Source: Zasmidium citrigriseum
Taxonomy: Eukaryota > Ascomycota > Dothideomycetes > Mycosphaerellales > Mycosphaerellaceae
Length of the DNA: 64,000 bases
Assembly (NCBI GenBank): GCA_002786025.1
Contig: NHNW01000043.1
Coordinates: 396,965-460,964 of the forward strand
Direction: 5' to 3'
Shown here: positions 13,738 through 23,140 of the stretch, in pieces
How the letters are laid out: every line of letters starts with the position of its first letter
Numbering within the stretch: the stretch's first letter is position 1
The notes under the pieces: generated by a model
The model's input: the letters and a program-made list of their open reading frames with translations, nothing else
Databases searched by the model: none
Told to the model about the DNA's origin: nothing
Translations under genes and position numbers: made by a program

Positions 13738-13814
13738 GTAAGTACTATCCGCCCCTAAATACCGGCCGGTTTTTAGCGTTACCTTTAAGCCTTAATTACT
13801 AACTACCGCTATAG
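13738..13814 (+). other. Intron 4 of the SNF2 relic (77 bp), with a clean GC palindrome
   Basis: GTAAGT donor, a textbook TACTAAC branch site at 13797-13803 and an ATAG acceptor. It interrupts a codon after its first base; the joined codon is CAA, spared from RIP because C and A are not adjacent in the DNA. The palindrome AAATACCGGCCGGTTTTTA lies at 13757-13775. Confidence 0.85.
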
Positions 13815-14242
13815 AAATTATCGAGTATTACGCTACCGAGGCTATCGAAGCTAGGACGTACGGCCCTACTATACTACTTACCTACTAGCGCTAGATATAG
13901 TACTCTAGCCCTATCCCGTACTCCGCCGCTTACACTAAGCGCCTAGCGCTAGCCTACTCCGACGAAGACGACGACGATAGCGAGGGTAAATTAGCCGCCT
14001 TATCGCTAATTCGTTCGCGCCGCCCTCGTAAGCGACCTCGTTAGTAGTAGCCGCTAGAACTCGTTATCGAGGTAGACGTAGATAAGGAAGAAGAGGGAGA
14101 GGGCGAAGATAGCCCTATAGCGAAGCCGTTAGGATAGTTAGAGTAAGAGAAGCCGCTATAGCTAGAGCTATCTTAGGTAGAGGATTCTCTTATAGAAGAG
14201 TCTACCTAGCTAGAGAATACCCCTACTATTAGTAAGACTAAG

Positions 14243-14410
14243 TCTACCTAGCTAGAGACGGAGCCGCTATAGTTAGAGACCTAGTCTACCTAGCTAGAGG
14301 CTAAGTCTTCCTAGCTAGAGGCTAAGCCGCCGTAGTTAGAGACTAAGTTTACCTAGCTAGAGTCTAAGCCGCTATAGTTAGAGACCGAGTCTACCTAGCT
14401 AGAGTCTAAG
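14243..14410 (+). repeat. Eight tandem 21-bp units coding a 7-residue repeat
   Basis: Eight in-frame units of the type TCTACCTAGCTAGAGACTAAG run end to end in the reading frame of the last SNF2 exon. Each codes Ser/Pro-x-stop-Leu-Glu-x-Lys/Glu, with the stop standing for an original Gln. The repeat is in the acidic C-terminal tail. Confidence 0.75.
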
Positions 14411-14776
14411 TCTACCGTTAGTAAGTATAGCGAACTACTAGGCGGTTAGGAGCCGGTAATCCGGGAGTAGGTTAAGAATACCGACTATATCGAGGGTACT
14501 ACTAAGTTTAAGAGCGGCCTAGCGTACTTCGCGTACTAACTACCTAACTAGGAGACGCCGGAGAGGGATAACTATAGTAGGCTTAAGAAGGCGACCTTCT
14601 ACCCTTACGTTATTAACTATATAATTAGGCTACTTAACGCCGGTAAGTATAGTATTAACGACGAGTAAATCGAGGCTATTAAAGCCGTCGAGATAAAGAA
14701 ACCTAAGAACCACGGCTTTCCTAAGATCTACGCCGAGGCCTTCGAAGAAGCTATACGCCTATCTCGTATAGGTTAA

Positions 14777-15123
14777 GGAAATAGTTAGAGTACGGGTTAT
14801 AGCGGACGGCTTAGGGTATTAGGGTTAGGTTATAGTATAGATATACGATAAATAGGCGTACTAGCGGTACGTAAGACTAAATTGTATTATAGTATATATA
14901 TCTCCCGTCCCTTCTTACGTATCGTCTTCCTAACCCCTATTGAAACCCTAGTTAATAGTCTATACGTTACGTTACTTTTACGCTGCGTAATCGATCTCTT
15001 CTACCCTTTATCTTCTACTCTCCTCCTTTATTATATTATTACCTTTCTAACCGCGATATTAACTAGTATCTAACCTCCTACTACCCCCGCCCGGTAGTTA
15101 CCTTTATCCTACGTAGTACTATA
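14777..15123. other. Intergenic, no gene seen
   Basis: Holds a few TTAGGG-like words near 14813-14830 that do not form an array, and a palindrome-like CCGCCCGGTAGTTACC near 15088. An open frame of 63 codons at 14882-15073 is Leu/Tyr-rich without family features and I do not call it a gene. Confidence 0.4.
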
Positions 15124-16151
15124 ATACAATTATCCGCGGTAGACGACCTCGTTTTACTAGGAGCCTATAAGTAATAGAGATTTACTAAAGTATAGCTCGC
15201 GCGGTCTCCCTCTATCTTAGACGGGATAAGTATCTCGGAAGAGATATCGGCGATCGATAAGGGCCTAGATTTTATCGTCTAAGTCGTAGTTATAGTTAAG
15301 CTCCCCTACTACGCTATCGGGACTACGTCGGTCTTCTTCTAGCGCTTCCTTATACGTACTAGCCTCGTCCGCGAGTATAACGGTATCCCTAAGCTCTATC
15401 CCCTTTAAATTATAGCTACGGCCCTCTACCTAGTATCTAAAGCGGAAGACTACCCCCGCTAATTAAAGGATCTTATCCCTATATACTATCGTATAGCGTA
15501 AAAGGATATCGGTCTCCTCGTTAATTAATAGAGTAGAGATTAGTAGCGCTAGAGGGACCGTATCTTAGATAACGAGAGTATCCTACTAGAGACGCTCTAC
15601 TTCGATATTACCGTAGACTCGCCTTTCCGTTAGTTAAACTATCTACTACGCTAATATAACCTTAAGACCTACTATCGTCTTCGTAACGCCGCGTAGGCCC
15701 TTATCTTCGATAGCTATTAGAGCCGACTATATCTACTATATAGCGACTACGCTATCGCCGTTACCGCGCTCTACGCCGCCTATCGTTTATATTAGCTATC
15801 TCTCCCTAACGACTATAAAGGTTAGCCGTAGTAGGTATCTTAGTACGTTTCGCTCTCTAATATTCGACGTATTATAGAATATATCGCCGCTAACTACGAG
15901 CGTACTACGAAGACCCTCTATACTTTCGTTACCGGTAATAGTTCGTTAGGTACGATAAAAGTATAGGAAGGAGGATAGGATACGTTACCTATATACTCCT
16001 CCTCGGCCTCTTAGAGTATATACTTTATCGCTCCTATTTCCCCTAAGACGATAATATAGTTAATTAGGCTAGACGTAGATACTACCGCTAGCGGCTCCCT
16101 CGTATAATAGGCGGTTATATCTAGCGTATTAGGCGGTAGGAGTTATTAGTA
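15124..16151 (+). pseudogene. RIP-inactivated cyclin of the K/T/Ctk2 type
   Basis: One frame of about 342 codons, no indel seen, with RIP-type stops. The proposed start is ATA at 15124, an ATG before RIP, giving a protein close to the usual length of fungal Ctk2. The cyclin box shows as DFIV then a stop-for-Gln, LPYYAIGTTSVFF (residues about 56-80), then ATALYLVSKAEDYPR (about 98-112), the conserved alanine-rich helix and lysine-glutamate pair. ILDNESILLETLYFDITVDS near 15575-15635 matches the segment where K/T/Ctk2 cyclins have a Leu-Glu-x-Leu-x-Phe-Asp pattern. A second cyclin fold follows. Such cyclins activate a kinase acting on RNA polymerase II. The weak C-terminus extends to about 16151. 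It is probably a copy of a host gene. Confidence 0.75.
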
Positions 16152-16430
16152 AATAGTAGAGAAGTAAGCTATCGCCGAAGGAGCGGTATCTTATAGGTAC
16201 GGGTTCGTAGTAGGTTTTCTTAGCGGAGTTAAAAGTAGATAGGGTTACTATATTTTAGGGTTAAGTACATATTATAGGTATATCCTACCTACTACGAAGA
16301 GGTCTAGAATCGTCTATTAATACCGTCTCTACGGTTATTACGGATACCGATAGAATTTTAAATCGATCGTTATACCGTACTTTTATAGGACTTTCTAGTA
16401 CTTATTATCCTTACGCCCGTCTATCCTTCT
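16152..16430. other. Intergenic, no gene seen
   Basis: Lies between the cyclin relic and a convergent minus-strand relic. I see no palindrome, repeat or convincing frame. Confidence 0.35.
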
Positions 16431-16439
16431 AATTTCGTA

Positions 16440-17190
16440 TCTCGTTATCCCGCCCGTTAATTTACTTTCCGTACGCCGCCCTAGCCTTTTAGTTATACGT
16501 ACTAAACTATATTTCTGTCCCGTACGCTATCTAGATATCGCCTTACGACCCTATCTATCCTATCGTAGGCTTATATAGCTAGGAGGCGTAGGTTCTCTAT
16601 CTCCTTACTCTCCGGGAAACGCTCTATAAGCCGCTATATAAGTAAGCCTAAGGGACCTATAGAGACCTTATCCTCGCTAGCTAGCCGCTCCCTATCTAAT
16701 ACGAGTTAGTCTACGATCGTATCTTACGTATATAGGGCGACGAACCGTTAGAAATTATATCCGCTCCTAGTATAATCGCTCCGATCTACCCGATACCTCT
16801 ATCTCTCTAATAAGCGTAGATAGCGAGTATTATCCTAAGCGTATATACTAGTAGGGGTTCGTTCTACACCCTATATTCCTTAATAACTTAGTTTATAAAG
16901 TTATCCGTTTTTAGATCTAGCGTCTCTAAACTACTAAGGAAATTCCTTAGTACCTTTACGCCGTCTACCGCCTATCCGCCCTCCTCTACGAGTCCTTATA
17001 TCGTCGATAGTAGTATATCTATATCGAGGATATCTACCTTAGTAGCGTTACGATTATTCTAGTTTTTAGTAGTTTAGTAGTTAACGTAGAGCGTAGTAGA
17101 TCGATCGCCGTTTAGATATTAAAGTTAAAGACGATATAGCGTTAAGAAACCTAGTAGATAGTTAAACTATACGAGGCGAAGGATAACGTT
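16440..17190 (-). pseudogene. RIP-inactivated coding relic, unrecognised, with a probable intron
   Basis: On the minus strand a helical-looking reading includes VLRNFLSSLETLDLKTDNFI (from about 16970 downward) and, after a change of frame near 16810, ERFPESKEIENLRLLA and RRYLDSVRDRN near 16510. The frame change may be an intron or an indel. The reading ends near 16440 at a TAA. I do not recognise the family; the charged, amphipathic helices give no function. A GC palindrome (GAACGCTGGCCGGGGTA, 17274-17290) lies just upstream of its 5' end. Confidence 0.45.
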
Positions 17191-17273
17191 TAATACGATA
17201 GGGTATTATATATAACGATACTCGCGGCTTATTAATAATATAACACTAATTCCCCCTACCTAATCGTAACCTC

Positions 17274-17290
17274 GAACGCTGGCCGGGGTA
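17274..17290. repeat. GC palindrome copy, intergenic, TG retained
   Basis: GAACGCTGGCCGGGGTA, between two minus-strand relics. The preserved CTGG fits the idea that the ancestral element had CCAG/CTGG half-sites. Confidence 0.5.
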
Positions 17291-17309
17291 CGGCTATACT
17301 TTTATCTAA

Positions 17310-17960
17310 TAGCTATATAGCCTATCGAACCTTACTAGATCCGTTCGGGCCTATATACCCGCTAAAAATACTATCCTATAATACCCGGACGAAGAAACCG
17401 TCGCTCTTTAACTCTATATCCGTTACGTCTAGAAATTCTATTAACGCTATCTCTATTTCGTTTAGAAGCGTCTCCGACTAATCCTTTAGTATTTGTATAA
17501 AGTGTCCGTCCTCTTTTACGTCTTTTACGCTAGTCCTACCTACTTATAGGATAGGCGATAGTACCTACTTATCTTTACTACGTATCGCTCGTCTTACTAC
17601 TGGCCTATTAGCTTTACGCTCCCTTACGATAATCTAAACTATAACCTACTTACCTTATATCGTACTATCTACTAGTATATTAAAAGCCGTTAACTACGTC
17701 TATCTACCGCTCTTATACTACGTCTATATCGCTAGTAGCTTACCGAGTATTATATCGTAGCCCTCGTCGTTCGCTATACCGTAGTAGCGGGTAAGTAAGG
17801 TCCGGCTCTCGGCGTCGACGCTTACCTCGGGGACCTCCTATAGACGTCGCTCTAAGTATAGAGTTATAATAATATAGAGGGTCGTCGGATTAGGATAAGT
17901 ATCGGCTATAGCGGGTAGAGGATCTATTATTTACTAGTCGGAAGCGGGTCTTATTACTAG
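17310..17960 (-). pseudogene. RIP-inactivated coding relic, unrecognised
   Basis: A single minus-strand frame of about 215 codons. Readable stretches are EGYDIILGKLLAI (near 17760), RKANRPVVRRAIRSKDK (near 17600) and DVTDIELKSDGFFVRVL near 17405. The C-terminal end falls at about 17310 among RIP stops. GYDIILG resembles a motif near the end of retroviral-type aspartic proteases, but the rest does not follow that pattern, so I make no such call. It is bracketed by GC palindromes at 17274 and 18084. Confidence 0.45.
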
Positions 17961-18083
17961 TCGAAGAGTAAGCCTAAGCGCTAGCCGGAGTTATAGAGAG
18001 GAAGATAGTAGTAAATTATAAGACGAAGGATTTATAGTAGTTAAATACCCCCTACGGAGGCACGTAATAGTCCTTAACTATAC

Positions 18084-18100
18084 GAACGCCGGCCGGTCTT
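18084..18100. repeat. GC palindrome copy, intergenic
   Basis: GAACGCCGGCCGGTCTT, about 75 bp left of the hAT MITE and upstream of the minus-strand relic that ends near 17310. Confidence 0.55.
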
Positions 18101-18159
18101 CGTATTAGCCTCTTAGTTATCCGAAGGTGCTATAAGAAGAGCTTCTTATGTAGACCGGC

Positions 18160-18493
18160 TAGGAAGGTAGAGTAGTTATAAATTATTCAATCTATATTAT
18201 ACGGACTTATTCTAAATATAGATAAATTCAAGTCCCTTATATTTATGAATCTAAATCGTATTTATGAATCTGTTATTTATGAATATATTTATAATATTTA
18301 TGTCTAAGAAGCCTATTTATAAGTATATTTACGAATTTCTCTTGAATATTTATAAGTAGTTATAAATCTTGAATTATTTAAATAGGATTTAATTCAAGTT
18401 AGGCTATATTCTAAATTTCGAATAGGAATATATTTATTGTACTTATAAATCTATTCGTAAATTAAATCGATTTATAACTACTCTATAGGAAGG
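18160..18493. mobile_element. hAT-type MITE, 318 bp, with 8-bp target duplication; inserted after RIP
   Basis: The element proper is 18168-18485. Its ends are perfect 16-bp inverted repeats, TAGAGTAGTTATAAAT and the reverse complement. Both sides carry the direct repeat TAGGAAGG (18160-18167 and 18486-18493). An 8-bp duplication and ends starting TAGAG are typical of hAT transposons; with no coding capacity this is a non-autonomous copy. The interior is AT-rich with repeated ATTTATGAAT and TTGAAT/ATTCAA words. It keeps many CA and TG dinucleotides while both flanks have almost none, so it inserted after the flanks were mutated. Confidence 0.88.
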
Positions 18494-18639
18494 ACTACGA
18501 AGCGGTAGTAATAGTATATAGGGTTAGTATACGCTATAGACACCTCTTATATTAATTTTATGTCGCTTTCAAGATATAAATATTTAGGATATATACTATA
18601 CTACCGCCTAGGCTATATATCCGACTACGTAGAAGTAGA

Positions 18640-19540
18640 GAGATAGACTATTACGCCTCCTATAGCCGTATAGACGACGATAACTAGTTTTAATAACGAG
18701 TAGGAAGAAGCCGATATTCGATATATAGTAAGCCTAATCCTATACGACTATCGTATATATAATATAATCTAATAAGTCGTAGACTCGGCGCTCGCGTAGT
18801 AGCCTATTCTATATTCCGTCTCGCTTATATCTTCTTTACTAACTAGAGTACCCTATCTACCGGTATACCTACTCTACTATCGAGCGTATTTACTATAGCG
18901 TCGTTTAGTATACTTATATTTCCTAGGGCCCGATCTTTAGCCTACTAAAGTCTACTAGCGCCTAGGGTTTCGATAACTACTACTATGTTTTCGACTTACT
19001 TCTACGCTATCGCCGCTACTACGTTAACCCGTATTCGCTCTACAACGTATATCGTCGCGGTCTCTATATAGCCGTTAGTAATCCGGATTCGTACTATAAG
19101 GACTACCGTACTCCTCTTCTTACTCTTTATAATCGCCTCTACGAGACTTATAACCCTATCTAACTAGGCCTCGCCGCTATTTCTATATCTCTCCTATAGC
19201 CGTAAGACGGCCGCTAGCGCTACTATTAGGTCTAACTCTCGGCTATCTCGTCTAGTCGCTACTAACGTAGCGTAGACCTCGGCGGTATTCTTCGTATAAG
19301 GGTATAAGACCCGATAGAGCGCTATCGTCTAAGACTCTTTATTATAGAATAGTAGCGATATCGTCCTATCGGGGGTGGACTTAAAGGCCTCCTCGTCCGA
19401 TTCGATCGAGATATATACGCTCCTATCTTTATCCTCTTACTCGTCGGTAAGGTCGATAACCGAATCCTTTACTATTATTTACCCTAGTAGTTATTACGTC
19501 GTCCGTATACCTAAATTAGCGCTTAGTATACCCGACTACC
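18640..19540 (+). pseudogene. RIP-inactivated coding relic, unrecognised
   Basis: From about 18969 the frame reads FDNYYYVFDLLLRYRRYY and continues through LYNRLYETYNP (near 19120) to DLGGILRIRV and GGGLKGLLVRFDRDIYAP near 19370-19420. An earlier frame (18640-18965) gives VSLILYDYRIYNII, so a frame change or intron lies near 18965. A GC palindrome, CGACTACCGCCTAGTACTC, near 19530 marks either its end or an intron. The 63-codon open frame at 19375-19566 is a shadow in another frame. I do not recognise the family. The richness in Tyr partly reflects His and Cys codons changed by RIP. Confidence 0.45.
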
Positions 19541-20059
19541 GCCTAGTACTCCTTAGGCGGGTATAGTTAGTAAGAAGTATATAGGGGAAGGTTATAGCGA
19601 AGGGTATAAGGAATATTTATATATAGATAATCTTTAACGCTAAGCCTCTTCCGTAACACCTAATACTAGCCGCCTTTTAGTAATACTATCCTCGCCTAAA
19701 ATTAATAACCGCTAGAAGCTACTCCTCTATACTAATTATACTTATCCCTTCGTCTCGTCCGTATTATACGTATTAAGGCTTAGGGTCGCCCGTCTAATTA
19801 CGTATATTAATCTATTACTCCTCTACCTATACTACTATATATTTATCTAGAAGTCGGGCAACTTAAGACGCTATCGTCTAGGCTAGGCCGCCTAGTACTC
19901 CCTTTATAGCTTACGTAGTCGTATTACTTAGCCTTAGACCCTCGATAAATATATTAATATACCTCGCCGCCTTACGGTACTAGTATATATCGTCCGCCGA
20001 AATAGAGCTTATATCTACTACTTATTAGTATTAGGACTAGTCTCGGTAGCGAGGGTTTT
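19541..20059. other. Uncertain stretch between two same-strand coding blocks
   Basis: Some plus-strand readings look weakly coding but none holds for long. It may be intron plus exons of one longer gene spanning 18640-20350, or a gap between two genes. Confidence 0.3.
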
Positions 20060-20350
20060 ATACTCTATACGATCTTAATACTAGCGTATACTACTATTAG
20101 TACGTCGAGCTACTTAGGCTCTTACTAAGACGCTATTCCGTACACCGCGTCCTCTACTTCGCGTATAAGGCCGGTAACGACCGTACCTATAGTAGTATAG
20201 CTACCCTTAAGGTAGCTAACGTAGGTATCCTAATCCGTAGCGAGGTTAAGGATATCGTAGCCTATCGATATACCCTCTTCGGTAAGTATCTTGTCTTCTA
20301 TCTAGTTAGGAAAGCTAGATCTCTCGGGGCCCCCTTTAGGATCGGGTAAG
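20060..20350 (+). pseudogene. Short RIP-inactivated coding block, unrecognised
   Basis: Reads LLRLLLRRYSVYRVLYFAYK (from about 20110), then NDRTYSSIATLKVANVGILI and FYLVRKARSLGAPFRIG, ending at TAA near 20349. A GC palindrome, AGGTCCGGCCGGGTTTT, lies near 20389. It may be the last exon of the relic that starts near 18640. No family recognised. Confidence 0.4.
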
Positions 20351-20639
20351 TAAGGTAAGGGGAGAAGTATCGTATAGTACGCTTAAGGTCCGGCCGGGTT
20401 TTAATATATAGTAGTATTAATCGTATAGAGGGTTTAGAAAGGTCTAGAGATCTAGAGTAGATTTATATATATAGTTACGTATACGCCCTACTTACCGCCT
20501 ACTATAACGTACGGGCTACTATTTACGTTACTACGACTACCGGTCGGCGATCGGTGTTATATTTTAGTATTTAAATCTCTTATACAAGTTTATAAGGACT
20601 ATTAGCCTATATCTATCGCCTACCGAAATCTAATCCTCT

Positions 20640-21210
20640 ACTAGCGGACTCGGTTCCTACGCCTATCGCGTATATCTAACTAGTTAAGAACGATCTCGAT
20701 AGGAGTCTCCTATATCCTATAGAACTCTAGCCGGGTTATCGCGTCGTATACCTCTACCGCTATCTTAATACGCTCGGTTAGCTTATCGTCGTCGGTTATT
20801 AAGTCCTATAGCTAGCCTTTAGCTACCTACGCTAACGCCTTTATCTCGACCTTCTCCTAATTACTCGTCGCGAAGCGCTCTAGTAAATATTAGTCCTTAT
20901 CTTTATACGAGATAATATATACTTACCGTTAGTAATTTATACTCTAGTACGTAAGACTATATCTACCTATAAGAGATCGCTATACCCCTCCTTCGTATAT
21001 AGTTCTACTATTGCCTTAAACGCCTCGACTAGACTATACTCGCCGCTAGTAAAAGCGCCTCTAACCCGCTCGACCTCGTCCGCGGTAGTATAGATTAGAG
21101 TAGTAGTCGGTAGTATTACTAGTATAGCCGGATCGCCCTTAATTACCTTAGTATCTTCGAGTAGGTAAGTAGAGTCGTCTATTTAGTAATTAGCGCTAAA
21201 GTGTCTACGG
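20640..21210 (-). pseudogene. RIP-inactivated coding relic with one intron, unrecognised
   Basis: The minus-strand reading starts near 21210 with EDTKVIKGDPAILVILPTTT, continues through GAFTSGEYSLVEAFKAIVEL, then crosses an intron at 20880-20936 (GTAAGT, TTACTAG, 57 bp). The second exon reads ERFATSN and DLITDDDKLTERIKIAVEVY, ending IEIVLN at a TAG near 20673. The exons join into one charged, mostly helical protein of about 165 residues. No family recognised. This intron has no GC palindrome, so the element is not in every intron. Confidence 0.5.
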
Positions 21211-21399
21211 TAATAAAGCTAGCGAGTAATATCGAAGGCTAGCCGGTATTCGCGAGGATACTAAGGTAGAGATATTAAAGTATAGAGAGGTTAGTAAGAA
21301 GTTAGAAGTGTTAATAAGAAGTTAAGAGGGCTTAAAAACGGTAGACGCCGAAGAAGTCGGGCCGCGTTAGTATATAATAATAACGTTAGTCGTCGCTCT

Positions 21400-22250
21400 C
21401 TAAGACGTAATACTAAGCTCTAGGCGGTACTCGTAGTTACTCGAGGTAATCTAACTCCTTGTTTAGCGATATCCTACCCTACGGCTTACTCTATTCGTCT
21501 AGTCGGCCGGCTAATACGTGTCCTAATTAAGCTACGTTCGCCGCTATAATATCCTTCTCCCCCTTTAATACTATATCCCCGTAGTCGTCGAAGCCGGTAA
21601 TAGCGTCGTCGCCCTAGCTCTATAACCCCGTTAACGGCGCTGCGCCGTTATCTACTCCTTAGTAGCGACCTATTTACGTATAATTAGCCCGACGTCCGTA
21701 TATATAGGGTAGATTATACGATCTTACTTTTAGCTAGTCTTAGAGCTAAGACGCCTATAGCCTTAAGCTAGGGGAGACTACCGTCTTGTTTAAGAGTTTA
21801 TAGACCTATTAGAATCCCCTAGCTACTAATCGTCTAGACGGCGCTTATATAGTTAATCGCGGCGAGGTATTCGCCTACTAACTTATCTATAGACCTATCC
21901 TTTATAGTATTTATCGCGACTACCGCCTCCTATCCTAGTAGTTCGCCGAGGAGTACTATAACCTTATCTATACTCCGATCCGCGACCTTCGGGAGTAGAG
22001 CTAGCGGTTACGCGCCTTTAGGCGCCTCGCCTCTATCTTCGGTACTATAGTATACTCCCTCCTCTTCCCTACCGTAGCCCTCGTCGTCCTAACTACCCTT
22101 ACCTTCTTCGTCTTCTATATCCTTATCGTCGCCGGACTCGAGGTCGTTATCTAACGCCGTTTTAGCGTTTAGGCTCTTACGCTACGTCTCCTTATCGTCG
22201 GAGTCGTCTACGATATTAGGTTCGGATAGGGTGCGTTTAACGGCTATAGT
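21400..22250 (-). pseudogene. RIP-inactivated coding relic with acidic N-terminus, unrecognised
   Basis: One minus-strand frame of about 280 codons. The N-terminal third is acidic and looks disordered (LESGDDKDIEDEEGKGS, near 22110). It is followed by a folded-looking part with a repeated word, DRSIDKVIVLLGELLG and DRSIDKLVGEYLAAINYI, then LAKSKIV near 21735. RIP stops are the only interruptions. No family recognised. The two DRSIDK segments about 27 residues apart suggest an internal repeat of a helix pair. Confidence 0.5.
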
Positions 22251-22417
22251 AAGTAAGATAAGGCTAGTAGTAATCGCGACTACCGGCTAGTATTCGTCGC
22301 TAGTTAGAGGTCTTGTCGTTATAGTATATAGAAGAAAACTAGAGCTATATAGGGTTTTTATACGTCGCCGCGGGCTATATACCGTCGACGGGCCGAGACG
22401 AGACTAATAGGTTTACG

Positions 22418-22436
22418 ACTACCGGCCGGAGTTTAT
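22418..22436. repeat. GC palindrome copy, near perfect
   Basis: GACTACCGGCCGGAGTTTA, upstream of the minus-strand relic that ends near 21400. CTATATAGGG is about 70 bp away. Confidence 0.6.
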
Positions 22437-22639
22437 AGTAGCTACGTCGCGAAAGTAATATCGTAAAATAAAGGACAAAGATTTATAAATTCAAACTAAG
22501 TATAGGCTATTACCTTTGTCTATCTTCCTTCCTTCCTATAAATATAACTACTCTCGAAGTATCTAAGCCTTCTTACTACTCTATGTTTTAGTCTTTTTCT
22601 TACTTAGTGTTTCTATAGTATATATACTCGTTATCCGTC

Positions 22640-23140
22640 TATTTCCTTAGCCTCGGCGAGCGCTTTTAGTTCCCGGGTATCGGGCTTAGCGTCGAGTATC
22701 TCTATTATCTACGTACACTTACCGAAAGCGCCGTTCTTATCGTCCTTTAGGCTTACGTCCCTCTCGTCGCTAACCGTCTTAATCGCTAGACGAGCCTCGT
22801 ATACTAACTACTTAAGCTTTACGCCGTCGGCGTATCCTATTTCCTATCGCCCTAGTACGGAGGTTAGTAGAAGGCCTCCTAGATAGCGTAGTATTTATAT
22901 ACTTATAATAAGTCTATCGGCGAGTCGGACGAAGGCCTTAAGCTATTAGTACCTTCTATTACCGCGGACGTTTTAGATAGCAATTAGAGTTCCTATCTTA
23001 GCGGCTAGATCTACTCCTAGCTAGTCGATATCTATAATATATACTATCGAGAGGGTCTCCGTTAACTCCCGTACTACCTTTAACGATATACGAAATCCTT
23101 CTAAAGGATTACCGCTCGCGTCTCGCTTAGGTAGAGCGAA
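22640..23140 (-). pseudogene. RIP-inactivated coding relic, unrecognised
   Basis: The minus-strand frame reads EGFRISLKVVRELTETLSIV from about 23110, then IDIDQLGVDLAAKIGTLIAI with the Q as a stop, then AFVRLADRLIISI, and ends ILDAKPDTRELKALAE near 22635. It is about 165 codons, largely amphipathic helix. No frame change was seen. No family recognised. It could be the C-terminal part of a longer gene, because coding signal fades rather than stops above 23140. Confidence 0.5.

Larger units (their letters stand above)
8660..14776 (+). pseudogene. RIP-inactivated SNF2-family ATPase/helicase gene with introns
   Basis: Walker A reads ILADDTSIGKTI at about 10550-10588; the Ser is a RIP change of Gly (CTGG to CTAG), restoring the usual DDxGxGKT. 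Motif II reads IIVDKVYRVKN (11770-11802), where Tyr comes from His, so an unusual DKxH replaces DExH. A motif III-like LLA segment is near 11850. Motifs V-VI end in SRIG at about 13071-13082, the usual RIGQ. Such proteins use ATP to move along or remodel DNA or chromatin. Reading frame changes at each predicted intron exactly as splicing requires. Exons are roughly 8660-9306 (with an unexplained shift near 8840), 9440-10832, 10913-about 12530, about 12630-13737 and 13815-14776. The C-terminus is acidic and holds a 7-residue repeat. The TAA at 14774 could be a mutated CAA. Family certain to SNF2 level; subfamily not assigned. Confidence 0.8.

Noticed and set aside
14813..14832. Interstitial telomere-like words (TTAGGG)
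   Set aside because: Only two or three scattered words; similar words occur by chance throughout the AT-rich part. No array.
14882..15073. Open frame of 63 codons on the plus strand, hydrophobic
   Set aside because: Lies between two relics; Leu, Tyr and Ile richness follows from TA-rich sequence. No start context or homology visible.
17700..17800. Retroviral-type aspartic protease from GYDIILG
   Set aside because: The motif is short and no catalytic DTG or DSG segment or neighbouring polyprotein was found.
19375..19566. Open frame of 63 codons on the plus strand
   Set aside because: Overlaps the better plus-strand reading GGGLKGLLVRFDRDIYAP in another frame.
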